A stretch of DNA of 64,000 nt from Sphingomonas sp. OK281 (GTDB taxonomy: Bacteria; Pseudomonadota; Alphaproteobacteria; Sphingomonadales; Sphingomonadaceae). Shown here one piece after another: positions 8,907 through 17,001 of this stretch. The notes below the pieces were generated by a model. The model searched no databases, was not told the origin of the DNA, and worked only from the letters and a program-made list of their open reading frames with translations. The stretch lies in NCBI RefSeq assembly GCF_900115295.1, contig NZ_FOVZ01000001.1:930001-994000 (forward strand), in the 5' to 3' direction. The translations under genes and the position numbers were made by a program. Within the stretch, counting starts at the first letter, position 1. Every line of letters begins with the position of its first letter.

Positions 8907-9425
8907 CTAACCGGTCGTTGCGAAGCGCTCGGCCAACGCCGCATTACCCTGCGACACCGCCAGCGAATGCACGCTGTTCCCCGCCGCGTCCGCAATCGCC
9001 GGGTCCGCGCCGTGCTCCAGCAACATATCAATGATCGCCGTCTTGTTTACCAGCGCGGCCATCATCAGCGCGGTCTGGCCGACGCCATTGCGCCGGTTCA
9101 CGTCGGCACCCGCGTCGAGCAGGATCTGCGCGATCTCGGTATAGCCCTTGAAGCACACGCCCATCAGCGCGGTGTTGCCGCGCGCATCCGCTGCGCCATC
9201 GACCTGTGCGCCTGCCGCGAGGAGGGCCGCGGTGGCTTCGGCCTGGCCGTTGTAGCTGGCGATCACCAGCGGTGTGTAGCCCTTCGCGTCGGTCACCTCG
9301 ATATCGACGCCCGCCTGCAGCAGCGCCGGGATCATCTCGTCCCGCCCGGTCCGCGCGGCGTCGAACATCAGTTCGACTAGGCGCTCCATCGGCGGCAGCG
9401 GGGGCAGGTCTCGCTCGTCAGTCAT
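8907..9425 (-). CDS. Ankyrin repeat protein
   Basis: A 172-aa protein made almost wholly of about four ankyrin repeats (residues 35-160; units such as GYTPLVIASYNGQAEATAALL and GQTALMMAALVNKTAIIDMLL). No signal peptide or membrane segment is evident. The start overlaps the glutathionylspermidine-synthase-like gene by 8 bp, making it the last gene of the minus-strand unit yjfI-pspA-gspS-ank. Ankyrin proteins usually bind a partner; the PspA-like or ATP-grasp protein upstream is the natural candidate, by inference. Confidence 0.88.
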   Translation of the reverse strand: MTDERDLPPLPPMERLVELMFDAARTGRDEMIPALLQAGVDIEVTDAKGYTPLVIASYNGQAEATAALLAAGAQVDGAADARGNTALMGVCFKGYTEIAQILLDAGADVNRRNGVGQTALMMAALVNKTAIIDMLLEHGADPAIADAAGNSVHSLAVSQGNAALAERFATTG

Positions 9426-10587
9426 CTTTCGCCTCGATGATATGCGGCACGAACCGCGCGAGATTGCGCGTTACGACCGTGTCATCCTCCCGAACGCCGA
9501 TCCCGGCGGCTTCGTTGCCGACCATCCACGCGCCGATCACCGGATGGCGACCGTCGAACATGGGTGGAGGCGCATAGGCCTGGCGGATCGCGCCCTCCGC
9601 GCCATAGCCCTGGTCGAGCACGGCGTGGCCGCTATCGCCGATCACCTCGACGTTGGCGCCTTCACGCGAGAACAGCGGTTTGCGCACATATTTCGGGCCG
9701 AGGATCTTCGCGGCGGGATCGTCGTCGAAGAACGCGGGGAGCAGGTTCGGATGCTCGGGATGACGCTCCCACAACAGCGGCAGGATACCCTTGTTGGACA
9801 GGATCGACTTCCACGCCGGCTCGATCCAGCGCACGTCGGCGCGTGACAGGTTCGGCGCATAGGGTTCGCGGAGCATGAACTCCCACGGGTACAGCTTGAA
9901 TGCCGCCTGCACCTCGAAACCTTCGGTATCGACGAAACGGCCGTCGGCGGCGAGGCCGATGTCCTTCATCTCGACGAACTTCGGCTCGATCCCGACCTGC
10001 GACGCCAGATCCTCGAAGAACCGCACCGTCTGGCGGTCCTCGACCGCCGACGCATCCGCGGCGAAATGGACGAAGCCGCCGCTCGGGAACAGCGCCCGGA
10101 ATCGCTCGCGCAGCTTGTCGAACAGGCTGTTGAACTGGTCCGTCCCGGCCTGCAACGCACCGCTGGCCAGCAGATCCTCCAACCACATCCACTGGAACGT
10201 CGCGCATTCGAACACCGAGGTCGGCGTGTCGGCGTTATATTCATAGAGCTTGGCCGGCCCCGTCCCGTCATAGGCGAAGTCGAACCGCCCGTAGAGCGAC
10301 GGCTGGCGCGTCCGCCATGTCTCCGCGACGTAGTTCCACTGCTCGCGCGGGATCGCGAGGCGTTCCATCAGTTGCTGGTCGCGGACCACCTCGTCGACCA
10401 GATCGAGACACATCGCATGCAATTGTTCCGCGGCGGGTTCGAGGTCGTCTTCGATCTCCGCCAGCGTGAAGGCGTACGCCGCACCCTCGTCCCAATAGGG
10501 TTCGCCATCCGTGTCGTGATAGACGAACCCGATCGCGTCGGCCCGTTCGCGCCAGTCGCCGCGCGGGTCGACCGCGATCCGGCGCAT
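9418..10587 (-). CDS. Glutathionylspermidine synthase-like ATP-grasp ligase (YjfC/YgiC family)
   Basis: A 389-aa protein of the GSP_synth family (synthetase domain only, without the amidase half of E. coli Gss). Recognisable segments are LYGRFDFAYDG, KLYEYNADTPTS, EPAWKSILSNKG and the ATP-grasp region YVRKPLFSREGANV. These ligases join a carboxylate to an amine with ATP. For YjfC/YgiC the true substrate is not established, and peptide ligation has been proposed. The gene overlaps pspA by one base (TGATG) and the ankyrin gene by 8 bp. Confidence 0.85.
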   Translation of the reverse strand: MRRIAVDPRGDWRERADAIGFVYHDTDGEPYWDEGAAYAFTLAEIEDDLEPAAEQLHAMCLDLVDEVVRDQQLMERLAIPREQWNYVAETWRTRQPSLYGRFDFAYDGTGPAKLYEYNADTPTSVFECATFQWMWLEDLLASGALQAGTDQFNSLFDKLRERFRALFPSGGFVHFAADASAVEDRQTVRFFEDLASQVGIEPKFVEMKDIGLAADGRFVDTEGFEVQAAFKLYPWEFMLREPYAPNLSRADVRWIEPAWKSILSNKGILPLLWERHPEHPNLLPAFFDDDPAAKILGPKYVRKPLFSREGANVEVIGDSGHAVLDQGYGAEGAIRQAYAPPPMFDGRHPVIGAWMVGNEAAGIGVREDDTVVTRNLARFVPHIIEAKDD

Positions 10588-11336
10588 CAGGAGTCCGACG
10601 TCTTGGAGTCGTCGCGCTGCTCGATCTGCAGCGTCTGGCCGAGTTCCGGCGTCTTCGGCGCCGTCAGGCGCGCGAGCACGTCATCCGCAGACGACTGCCC
10701 AGGTCCGATGCCTGCCAGCCGCAGCTTCTCGTCGAGATCAGCGCCGGTGCGGCGGTCTTCCAGCTCGCCCGCCGCCTTAATCCGCTCGCCGCGGATCGCC
10801 TGGCGTTCGCGAATGCGCGCGAGGCTGTCCGCCGCCGAGCCGAGCTTGTTGCCCGCACCCATGCTGCCCGACGCGACCGAAGCCTGCGCCTTCTGCACCG
10901 ACTCGTTGACCTTGACGACCTCGACCTCGCGACGGAGCTGCTCGATTTTCCGATCGGTCTGCGCGACGGCGGTGTGGATCTGCTCCTCGGCGGCGCGCAT
11001 GTCTTCGACCTGCGGGGACTTCAGCGCGATGTCCTGCTCGAGATCGGCGATCCGCTGTGCGACCTGGCGCGCGAGGTCCATGTTGCCCTTCTCGACCGCG
11101 ATCCGCGCGGAGGCCTCGTACTTGGTTGCCTGAGCGCGGAAGCTCTCGACCTCGGTTTCGAGGATACGGCGACGCGCTACCAGCCCCGCGAGATCGTCGC
11201 GCGCCTTGCCTTGCGCCTTGTCGGCATCGCGGATTTCCTGGTCGAGGATACGCAGGGCGTTCGCATCGACGACCGCCGCGCCCGCTTCGTGCGCGCCGGC
11301 ACGACCGAGGGTGAAAAGCTTGCTCCAGATGGCCAT
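10587..11336 (-). CDS. PspA/IM30 family protein (YjfJ-like)
   Basis: A 249-aa, almost entirely coiled-coil protein of the phage-shock PspA/IM30 (ESCRT-III-like) family, acting on the inner face of the cytoplasmic membrane. The N-terminus (MAIWSKLFTLGRAGAHEAG) replaces the canonical amphipathic helix; heptads run from about residue 25 to 160. A long charged tail follows. The neighbourhood matches E. coli yjfJ rather than pspA: DUF2170 upstream, DUF2491/DUF350/DUF1190 divergent, ATP-grasp ligase downstream. A membrane-stress role is family knowledge; the partner set is unstudied. Confidence 0.88.
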   Translation of the reverse strand: MAIWSKLFTLGRAGAHEAGAAVVDANALRILDQEIRDADKAQGKARDDLAGLVARRRILETEVESFRAQATKYEASARIAVEKGNMDLARQVAQRIADLEQDIALKSPQVEDMRAAEEQIHTAVAQTDRKIEQLRREVEVVKVNESVQKAQASVASGSMGAGNKLGSAADSLARIRERQAIRGERIKAAGELEDRRTGADLDEKLRLAGIGPGQSSADDVLARLTAPKTPELGQTLQIEQRDDSKTSDS

Positions 11337-11360
11337 GCCAGTCTCTCCGTTTGTATCAGT

Positions 11361-11795
11361 TCAGGCGGCGGGAATCTGCGCGTGGCGCAGGTCGGTGGCC
11401 GCATCGATCGCATTCTCGGCAAGCGTGCGCAGCTCGATGATCACGGTATCGAGCCGGCTCGACGTCGCGAGTTCGCCGAACAGCTCGTAATAGTCGCGGC
11501 CATCGACGGTGCCGATCCCGAAGTTCGACAGCGGCACCAGCTTCTGCGACTTCAGCAGGAAGGTGTTGAACGCCAGCTGATCCTCCTGCTCGTCGCACGG
11601 CCACAGTAGCGTCGAGCACGCGATCTGCGCCTCGCTGACGTTGACGAACAATTCGAGGTCGCCGTGGTGGTGCATCGTCACCAGCAGCACCGGGTCAGCG
11701 CCCTCCAGGATCCGAGCGGAAAACTCGCCGGCTTTCGCGGGCTCGGACGTGTCGAGCGCGGCCTTCAGGCTGCGGACGGTCCAGATGTCGGTCAA
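11361..11795 (-). CDS. yjfI: DUF2170 family protein (YjfI-like)
   Basis: A 144-aa cytoplasmic DUF2170 protein (E. coli YjfI). The frame is open to 11903, but the extra 36 residues come from the intergenic palindrome at 11871-11950. I place the start at the TTG at 11795 (MTDIWTVRSL...), which has GGGAG eight bases upstream. Acidic stretches and the motif LLVTMHHHGDLELFV are visible; no enzyme signature is seen. It is first in the minus-strand unit, 24 bp before pspA. Confidence 0.78.
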   Translation of the reverse strand: MTDIWTVRSLKAALDTSEPAKAGEFSARILEGADPVLLVTMHHHGDLELFVNVSEAQIACSTLLWPCDEQEDQLAFNTFLLKSQKLVPLSNFGIGTVDGRDYYELFGELATSSRLDTVIIELRTLAENAIDAATDLRHAQIPAA

Positions 11796-11870
11796 TGCAA
11801 GAACTCCCGTGCTTGTCGCTCGACCGCACACATAGGCTTTTCGCGAGCGCCTGCCACCCTCCCCACTTCC

Positions 11871-11950
11871 GTCATCCTGACGAAAGTCAGGACCCAGGGT
11901 CACGGAGGGCGGCGCTGTTGGCTCTGGGTCCTGACTTTCGTCAGGATGAC
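11871..11950. repeat. 27-bp perfect inverted repeat in the yjfI/yjfK divergent region
   Basis: Arms 11871-11897 and 11924-11950 match exactly over 27 bp around a 26-bp loop; the arm begins GTCATCCTGACGAAAGTCAG. A third partial arm (CGTCAGGATGAC) follows at 11961-11972. Unlike the other repeats here it lies between two divergent starts, where it separates the promoters of yjfI and yjfK. Confidence 0.8.
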
Positions 11951-12042
11951 CAGGGTGTTTCGTCAGGATGACGGGGTTGCGCTTTGCGAGCCCGCGCGCT
12001 TTGGCCTAAGAGGCACGCCAACCACAGAGACGCGAGGATTGC

Positions 12043-12684
12043 ATGTTCGATCGCCTGTTCGGCCGCAAGCCAGCGCTTGACGGCAACGCCCTGCCCGTCG
12101 TCCGCAACGTCACGCTGGGGCGGACGGTAACGGTCGATCCGCTCGCGTGGCGGCGGTTCGGGTCGGAACTGCTGTTCCCGTTCGACCGCGATACGCTGGT
12201 GATCGTCGCGCAGGGGCTGATCGACCTCAACGAAGGCGGGTTCGTCCACCGGTTCTACACCGACGACGACATCATGTTCCAAGCGGTGTCGAACGACCGC
12301 GACGGGCAGGACGTCACGGATGTCACGCTGTTCGCACCGTGGCACAGCAGCTATCCGTCGTCGGCTGCCGAGCGGCCGGCGTGGAAGAGCCGGCTCAAGG
12401 CGCGTACCTTCACCGCCGAGGGACTGCCCGAATACAGCCGCGCATGGTTCGGCCCTGAAGCGAGCGAGCAGGAGCCCGTGACGTTCTGGGAGGAACTGCA
12501 CGACGACCGTGACGGGATCGTCGACCGCCGGATCTTCCAGACCTGCATGCTGTTCAGCCGCGACCTGCCGGGCGACGACGGCCGCGAATTGTTGCTCGCG
12601 ATCGACATGGAGACCGAGTCCGGCGACGTCTCGTTCGAGATCATGCTGGGCGTGGCACTGGAACTCGGCGAGTTCCGCGCCTAG
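12043..12684 (+). CDS. yjfK: DUF2491 family protein (YjfK-like)
   Basis: A 213-aa DUF2491 protein (E. coli YjfK). It is cytoplasmic, acidic, with no membrane segment. Conserved-looking stretches are FYTDDDIMFQAVSND and SYPSSAAERPAWKSRL. The function is unknown in the family. It is first in the plus-strand arm (yjfK-yjfL-yjfM), divergent from yjfI, with an A/G-rich site (GAGACGCGAGGA) before the ATG. Confidence 0.85.
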   Translation: MFDRLFGRKPALDGNALPVVRNVTLGRTVTVDPLAWRRFGSELLFPFDRDTLVIVAQGLIDLNEGGFVHRFYTDDDIMFQAVSNDRDGQDVTDVTLFAPWHSSYPSSAAERPAWKSRLKARTFTAEGLPEYSRAWFGPEASEQEPVTFWEELHDDRDGIVDRRIFQTCMLFSRDLPGDDGRELLLAIDMETESGDVSFEIMLGVALELGEFRA

Positions 12685-12716
12685 CGTCACGCGGAGACGG
12701 CTCCGGGGGAAATGCC

Positions 12717-13130
12717 ATGATCGACCAATATAGCTTCGGCGCCAGCGCGCTCGCCTTCCTGATCGCGTTCGTCGCGGCGGGGGCGTTCACGATCCTGTTC
12801 AAGATCGTCTACCAGGTCGCGACGCCGTATCACGAGAAGTCGCTGATCCGCGAAGGCAATACCGCCGCGGCGATCACGCTCGGCGCGGCGTTGCTCGGCT
12901 ATGTCCTGCCACTCGCGTCCGCGCTGACGCATACCGTTTCGCTGGTCGAGTTCGCGGTGTGGGCGTTGCTTGCTGGCGTGATCCAGATCGTCACGTTCCT
13001 GGTCGTCCAGCATTTCGTGATGCGCGACTTTAACGACCGGATCGTCCGCGGTGAAATCGCGGCGGCGACCTATATGGGCAGCATCTCGCTGTGCGTCGGC
13101 ATCCTCAACGCCGCCTGCATGACGAACTGA
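12717..13130 (+). CDS. yjfL: DUF350 inner-membrane protein (YjfL-like)
   Basis: A 137-aa integral membrane protein with four predicted helices (about 10-31, 48-70, 76-100 and 113-134) and a charged cytoplasmic loop RDFNDRIVRGE before the last helix, as in DUF350/YjfL. The start has GGGGGAAATGCC upstream. It lies 32 bp after yjfK and 11 bp before the lipoprotein gene. A membrane anchor for the PspA-like coiled coil is plausible but not shown. Confidence 0.87.
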   Translation: MIDQYSFGASALAFLIAFVAAGAFTILFKIVYQVATPYHEKSLIREGNTAAAITLGAALLGYVLPLASALTHTVSLVEFAVWALLAGVIQIVTFLVVQHFVMRDFNDRIVRGEIAAATYMGSISLCVGILNAACMTN

Positions 13131-13141
13131 GGGGCATTGCG

Positions 13142-13711
13142 ATGAAGCGTTCCAGATCGATCGTCCTCACCAGCCTGATCGCAGGATCGGGCATTTCGCT
13201 GACCGCGTGCGACGGCGATGTCGGCGGCAAGCCCGTCGAGGCGCAGAGCTATGCGTCGGTAGCGGAATGCCGCGCAGCCGGCGCGCTTTCGGCGGTGCAA
13301 TGCGACACCGCGTTCGAGCAAGCCAAGGCCGACGCGGCGAAGACCGGGCCTCGGTTCGAGGATCGCCAGACCTGCGAGGAGCAATATGGCGCCGCGCAGT
13401 GCGAGCCGCGCAACAACGGCAGCGGCGGGAGCTTCTTCACGCCGCTGCTGACCGGGTTCCTGGTCGGGCAGGCGCTCAACGGCGGCTTCGGCAACCGCGG
13501 CGCACCGATGTACCGCGACCGCGATGGCAATTATTACGGCGGTGCGGGTGGCCGGATCAACCGGGACTATGTGACAGGCCGGACGCGGGTAGGGTCGGAT
13601 GCGTTTACGCCTACCACCGCCAGGGCCCCCGCCCGCGTACAGTCGCGCAGTTCGGTGATCTCGCGCGGTGGCTTCGGCGGCGGCTTTGGTGGCCGCAGCT
13701 TCGGGGGGTAA
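13142..13711 (+). CDS. yjfM: DUF1190 lipoprotein (YjfM/YgiB-like)
   Basis: A 189-aa DUF1190 protein. The chosen ATG gives a lipoprotein signal with lipobox SLTAC (Cys at about residue 22); the longer open frame from 13091 would bury it. Four conserved cysteines follow (VAECRAAG, AVQCDTA, QTCEEQYG, AAQCEPR), probably disulfide-paired in the periplasm. The C-terminus is a low-complexity Gly/Ser/Arg/Phe tail ending GGGFGGRSFGG. It completes the yjfKLM arm. Confidence 0.88.
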   Translation: MKRSRSIVLTSLIAGSGISLTACDGDVGGKPVEAQSYASVAECRAAGALSAVQCDTAFEQAKADAAKTGPRFEDRQTCEEQYGAAQCEPRNNGSGGSFFTPLLTGFLVGQALNGGFGNRGAPMYRDRDGNYYGGAGGRINRDYVTGRTRVGSDAFTPTTARAPARVQSRSSVISRGGFGGGFGGRSFGG

Positions 13712-13738
13712 CGCGGCCGTCACCCCCTCGCGGCAGGC

Positions 13739-14365
13739 TTAACGGCGGGCCGGCATCAGCGGGCCACCGATTTCAGTCGCGGCGATGAACGCGGGACGGG
13801 CGCGCAGGCGATCCAGATAGGCCGCGACGTCGGGGTGCTCCTTGAGCAATCCGTCGCTCTCGGCGATCGCGAGTATGTAGCACATCTGGATATCGGCCAG
13901 CATCAGCTGCTCCCCCATCAGATACGGGCCATCGCCGACGCCCGCGCCGATATAGTCGAGCGTCTTGGTCACTTCTGGCCCGGTGAACTTGCTGAGGGCG
14001 TCGGGCAGGCCGCCCATCCGCTTGCCGAGCGACGTCATCATGATCGGCAACGACGCCGAGCTCTCGACATATTGCAGCCATTCGTCGTGCACGGCGGCCG
14101 CATCGCTGTCGATCGGTGGCGAGAAGCGGCGGTTGCCGTACCGCTCGTCGATGTACGACAGGATCGGCGCGCTCTCAGCCAAGGTCAGCGCATCGTCGAC
14201 CAGCACCGGCGCCTTGCCGAGCGGGTGGATCGCCTTGAGCGCGGGCGGTGCGCGGAAGTTCTCGTCACGCTCGTATTTGACGAGATCGTATTCGATGCCG
14301 AGCTCTTCGAGCAGCCAGATCACGCGGATCGAGCGCGAGTAGTTCAGGTGGTGAAGCGTTAACAT
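13739..14365 (-). CDS. Glutathione S-transferase
   Basis: A 208-aa GST with an N-terminal thioredoxin fold (LNYSRSIRVIWLLEELG; cis-Pro in HPLGKAPVLVDD; SAPILSYIDERYG glutathione-binding segment) and a C-terminal helical domain (ADIQMCYILA). It has the RSxRVxWLLEE motif of the beta/nu-like bacterial class. The frame is open far upstream to 15121; the ATG at 14365 is the natural start because it opens the thioredoxin fold. It is divergent from the dihydrolipoamide-dehydrogenase-like gene, 102 bp apart, and its substrate is unknown. Confidence 0.9.
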   Translation of the reverse strand: MLTLHHLNYSRSIRVIWLLEELGIEYDLVKYERDENFRAPPALKAIHPLGKAPVLVDDALTLAESAPILSYIDERYGNRRFSPPIDSDAAAVHDEWLQYVESSASLPIMMTSLGKRMGGLPDALSKFTGPEVTKTLDYIGAGVGDGPYLMGEQLMLADIQMCYILAIAESDGLLKEHPDVAAYLDRLRARPAFIAATEIGGPLMPARR

Positions 14366-14467
14366 AAGCGTCCTTCGACTAGGAATGTGCTGCACCGCGG
14401 AACGGCTGGGCGGCATCGAAGGTTTCGTTGACCGTGGCCCCGGAATTCTCCGGCAACGGAGAGACTT

Positions 14468-15883
14468 ATGACCAAGCTGACCTGCGACGTGGCAATCATC
14501 GGTGCCGGAACCGCCGGCCTTGCCGCCGAGCGCAGCGCGCGTCGCAACGGCGCCAAGACGCTGCTGATCGACGAAGGCTTCGGCGGCACGACCTGCGCGA
14601 GCGTGGGATGTATGCCCTCCAAGCTGTTGATAGCGGCCGGAAATGCGATGCACGCGGTGAAGCACGCATCGGTGTTCGGGGTCGAAGCGTCGGGCAAGGT
14701 GGACGGTGTCGCGGTGATGGCGCGAGTCCGTAAGGAGCGCGATGCGTTCGTCGCAGGGGTCGAGAAATCGATCGATAAGCTGCCCGAGGAAGTGAAGATC
14801 GAAGCACGCGCAAAATTTGCGGGTGCGACGATCCTGTCGTTGAGCGACGGCAGCGAGGTCCACGCGAAGTCCGTGGTGATCGCGACCGGATCGAACCCGG
14901 CGATTCCCGAGATGTTCGACGCGGTGCGCGACCGCGTGCTGACCAACGAAAGCATCTTCGAACTCGCCGACCTGCCCGAATCGATCGGCGTCGTCGGTGC
15001 TGGCGCTCTGGGCTTGGAACTGGCGCAGGCGATGGCGCGGCTTGGCGTCGAGACGATGGTGTTCGACACCGGCGAGACGATCGGCGGGTTGAAGGACTCC
15101 CACGTCGCCGAGGCCTATCACGCGATCCTGTCGCGCGAGATGCCGATTTTGCTCGGGGTCGAGCTCACGGTCGAGCCGGATGGCGACGGCGTCAAGCTGG
15201 CTTGGACCGGATCCGCGTCGGGCGAACGGCGGTTCGACTATCTGCTTGTCGCGACCGGTCGTCCGCCACGGATCAAGGATATCGGACTAGAGACCACTGG
15301 TCTCGCACTCGATGATCACGGGATGCCGGAGTATGATTGCGAGACGATGCAATGCGGCACTGCGCCGATCTTCATTGCCGGCGATGCCGATCATGATCGC
15401 GCGGTGCTGCACGAGGCATCGGCGGAGGGGACGATCGCCGGCCGTAACGCGGCGAGCTATCCCGAGGTGACGCCGGGCAAGCGGACCGTGCCGTTCGCGA
15501 TCACCTTCACGCACCCCAATGTCGCGGTGATCGGCAAGATCGCCAAGGACGACGATGCCGACAGCGTAATCGGCACTGCGTCGTATGACGATCAGGGCCG
15601 GGCGAAGGTCGAGGCGTGCAATGCCGGGCTGGTCCGGTTTTATGCGGATCGCCGCGACGGGCGTCTGACCGGTGCGACCATGGCGGGGCCAGCGGTCGAG
15701 CATAGCGCGCACTTGATCGCGTGGGCGATCCAGAGCGGCTGGACCGCTACCGAGGTGCTCGATCTGCCGATTTATCATCCGACGTTCGAGGAAGGGATGA
15801 AGGGCGCGCTGCGGTCTATCTGCGCCGAAGTGCATGCGCCGACGCCGCCGGACCGCGATGACGGGTTCACGCCGGGAACGTGA
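14468..15883 (+). CDS. Dihydrolipoamide dehydrogenase-like FAD disulfide reductase
   Basis: A 471-aa class-I pyridine nucleotide-disulfide oxidoreductase. It has the FAD Rossmann motif IIGAGTAGLAAE (10-21), the redox disulfide Cys43/Cys48 in TTCASVGCMPSK, the NAD motif VVGAGALGLELAQ, and the C-terminal His437/Glu442 pair (YHPTFEEG). No pyruvate or 2-oxoglutarate dehydrogenase E1/E2 genes are near, so it is a stand-alone paralogue, and mercuric or glutathione reductase is less likely because the signature cysteine pairs differ. The start has GGAGAG upstream. Confidence 0.87.
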   Translation: MTKLTCDVAIIGAGTAGLAAERSARRNGAKTLLIDEGFGGTTCASVGCMPSKLLIAAGNAMHAVKHASVFGVEASGKVDGVAVMARVRKERDAFVAGVEKSIDKLPEEVKIEARAKFAGATILSLSDGSEVHAKSVVIATGSNPAIPEMFDAVRDRVLTNESIFELADLPESIGVVGAGALGLELAQAMARLGVETMVFDTGETIGGLKDSHVAEAYHAILSREMPILLGVELTVEPDGDGVKLAWTGSASGERRFDYLLVATGRPPRIKDIGLETTGLALDDHGMPEYDCETMQCGTAPIFIAGDADHDRAVLHEASAEGTIAGRNAASYPEVTPGKRTVPFAITFTHPNVAVIGKIAKDDDADSVIGTASYDDQGRAKVEACNAGLVRFYADRRDGRLTGATMAGPAVEHSAHLIAWAIQSGWTATEVLDLPIYHPTFEEGMKGALRSICAEVHAPTPPDRDDGFTPGT

Positions 15884-15900
15884 AGCATCTGAACACGAAT

Positions 15901-16006
15901 ACCACCCCGGCGAAGGCCGGGGCCCAATTGGGAGCGCTTGGTAACGGCTGGCAACGCACCGTTACGGCCAACTTTCCAATTGGGCCCCGGCCTTCGCCGG
16001 GGTGGT
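15901..16006. repeat. 31-bp perfect inverted repeat (CACCCCGGCGAAGGCCGGGG family)
   Basis: Arms 15901-15931 and 15976-16006 are perfectly complementary over 31 bp. A second hairpin (GTAACGG 15941-15947, CCGTTAC 15959-15965) lies in the loop, so the element folds as a stem with a nested stem. It separates convergent genes (the FAD reductase and the 66-aa ORF). A related copy is at 23311-23412. Confidence 0.85.
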
Positions 16007-16047
16007 GCTATTGGGGTAGAGCAGCGCTAGATCGTTAGCTTGGCGTC

Positions 16048-16248
16048 CTAGTCCTCCAGATCCAAATACGCGACGACGTCGTTCTCGGTGGCGAGATACA
16101 GCCCGGCCTGGACGTCCTCCTCCTGCTGGGCGGCAATCGCGAGCGCTTCCCCGAGCGGCCCATAGAACAGCGTCGTTGCCGCCCCGCCCTCGCCGCTGTC
16201 GTCGAGGTGGTACAATCGCACCGACACGCTGGAAGAAATCGTCCGCAT
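16048..16248 (-). CDS. Small hypothetical protein, 66 aa
   Basis: A 66-aa acidic ORF (MRTISSSVSVRLYHLDD... ending VVAYLDLED). It reads as one small alpha/beta unit with no cysteines, membrane segment or signal. It fills the space between a repeat and the pao operon and has protein-like composition, unlike the overlapping Arg-rich frame at 16035-16280. I recognise no family. It may be a short conserved protein of the genus. Confidence 0.5.
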   Translation of the reverse strand: MRTISSSVSVRLYHLDDSGEGGAATTLFYGPLGEALAIAAQQEEDVQAGLYLATENDVVAYLDLED

Positions 16249-16268
16249 TTCAATACCCTACCGAAACC

Positions 16269-16359
16269 TCCGTGACGCAAAATTCACGGAACCAAATGCC
16301 TAGTAGCGCAACTTTGCCGCGCTTCACCCGTTAGGCCAACATATACAGGGGTTTATATG
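16269..16359 (+). promoter_or_regulatory. paoA leader: inverted repeat and a hairpin over the start codon
   Basis: TCCGTGA (16269-16275) and TCACGGA (16284-16290) form a 7-bp inverted repeat with an 8-bp spacer, a possible operator. CATATA (16340-16345) and TATATG (16354-16359) form a second stem whose loop holds CAGGGG, the only Shine-Dalgarno-like run, and whose right arm contains the paoA ATG (16357). Folding would hide the ribosome site. Confidence 0.4.
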
Positions 16360-17001
16360 CATCAGGATGAAGGTTTTCCGGTGTCGCGCCGTGGCGTGAT
16401 CGCCGGCGGTGTCGCGTCGGCTACGCTGGCCGCGGCGCCTGCGGCACAAGCTCAGACGCAGGGTACCGCGCAGGCGGCCCCGCCGACGATGCCCGTCACG
16501 CTCAAGGTCAACGGCCGCACCACCAAGCTCAACGTCGACACGCGCACCACGCTGCTCGACGCGCTGCGCGAGAATTTGAAGCTCACCGGCACCAAGAAGG
16601 GCTGCGACCACGGCCAGTGCGGTGCGTGCACGGTCATCGTCGACGGTCGCCGGATCAATAGCTGCCTGACGCTGGCCGTCATGCACGAGGGCGAGGAGAT
16701 CACGACGATTGAGGGTCTCGGCACGCCTGAGAAGCTGCACGCGATGCAGGCCGCATTCGTCAAGCATGACGGCTACCAGTGCGGCTATTGTACGCCCGGC
16801 CAGATCTGCTCGGCGGTCGCGACGCTTGGCGAGATCAAGGCCGGTATCCCCAGCCATGTCACTGGCGATATTTCGGCCCAGCCAACGGTGAGCACCGACG
16901 AACTGCGCGAGCGGATGAGTGGCAACATCTGCCGCTGCGGTGCCTATTCGAACATCATCGACGCGATCCATGACGTCGCCGGGACGGAGCGCTCCGCATG
17001 A
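16357..17001 (+). CDS. paoA: Periplasmic aldehyde oxidoreductase, [2Fe-2S] subunit
   Basis: A 214-aa small subunit of a xanthine-oxidase-family molybdoenzyme. It begins with a Tat signal (SRRGVIAGG, residues 10-18), the PaoA (YagT) hallmark that carries the folded complex to the periplasm. The plant-type [2Fe-2S] ligands are C83, C88, C91 and C103; the second cluster uses C142, C145, C192 and C194. It passes electrons from the Mo centre towards FAD. The stop overlaps paoB (ATGA). Confidence 0.93.
   Translation: MHQDEGFPVSRRGVIAGGVASATLAAAPAAQAQTQGTAQAAPPTMPVTLKVNGRTTKLNVDTRTTLLDALRENLKLTGTKKGCDHGQCGACTVIVDGRRINSCLTLAVMHEGEEITTIEGLGTPEKLHAMQAAFVKHDGYQCGYCTPGQICSAVATLGEIKAGIPSHVTGDISAQPTVSTDELRERMSGNICRCGAYSNIIDAIHDVAGTERSA

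Noticed and set aside
13091..13141. Longer start for the DUF1190 lipoprotein
   Set aside because: It would bury the lipobox and overlap the end of the DUF350 gene.
14366..15121. 252-residue N-terminal extension of the GST frame
   Set aside because: It is antisense to the FAD reductase and unlike any GST; the ATG at 14365 starts the fold.
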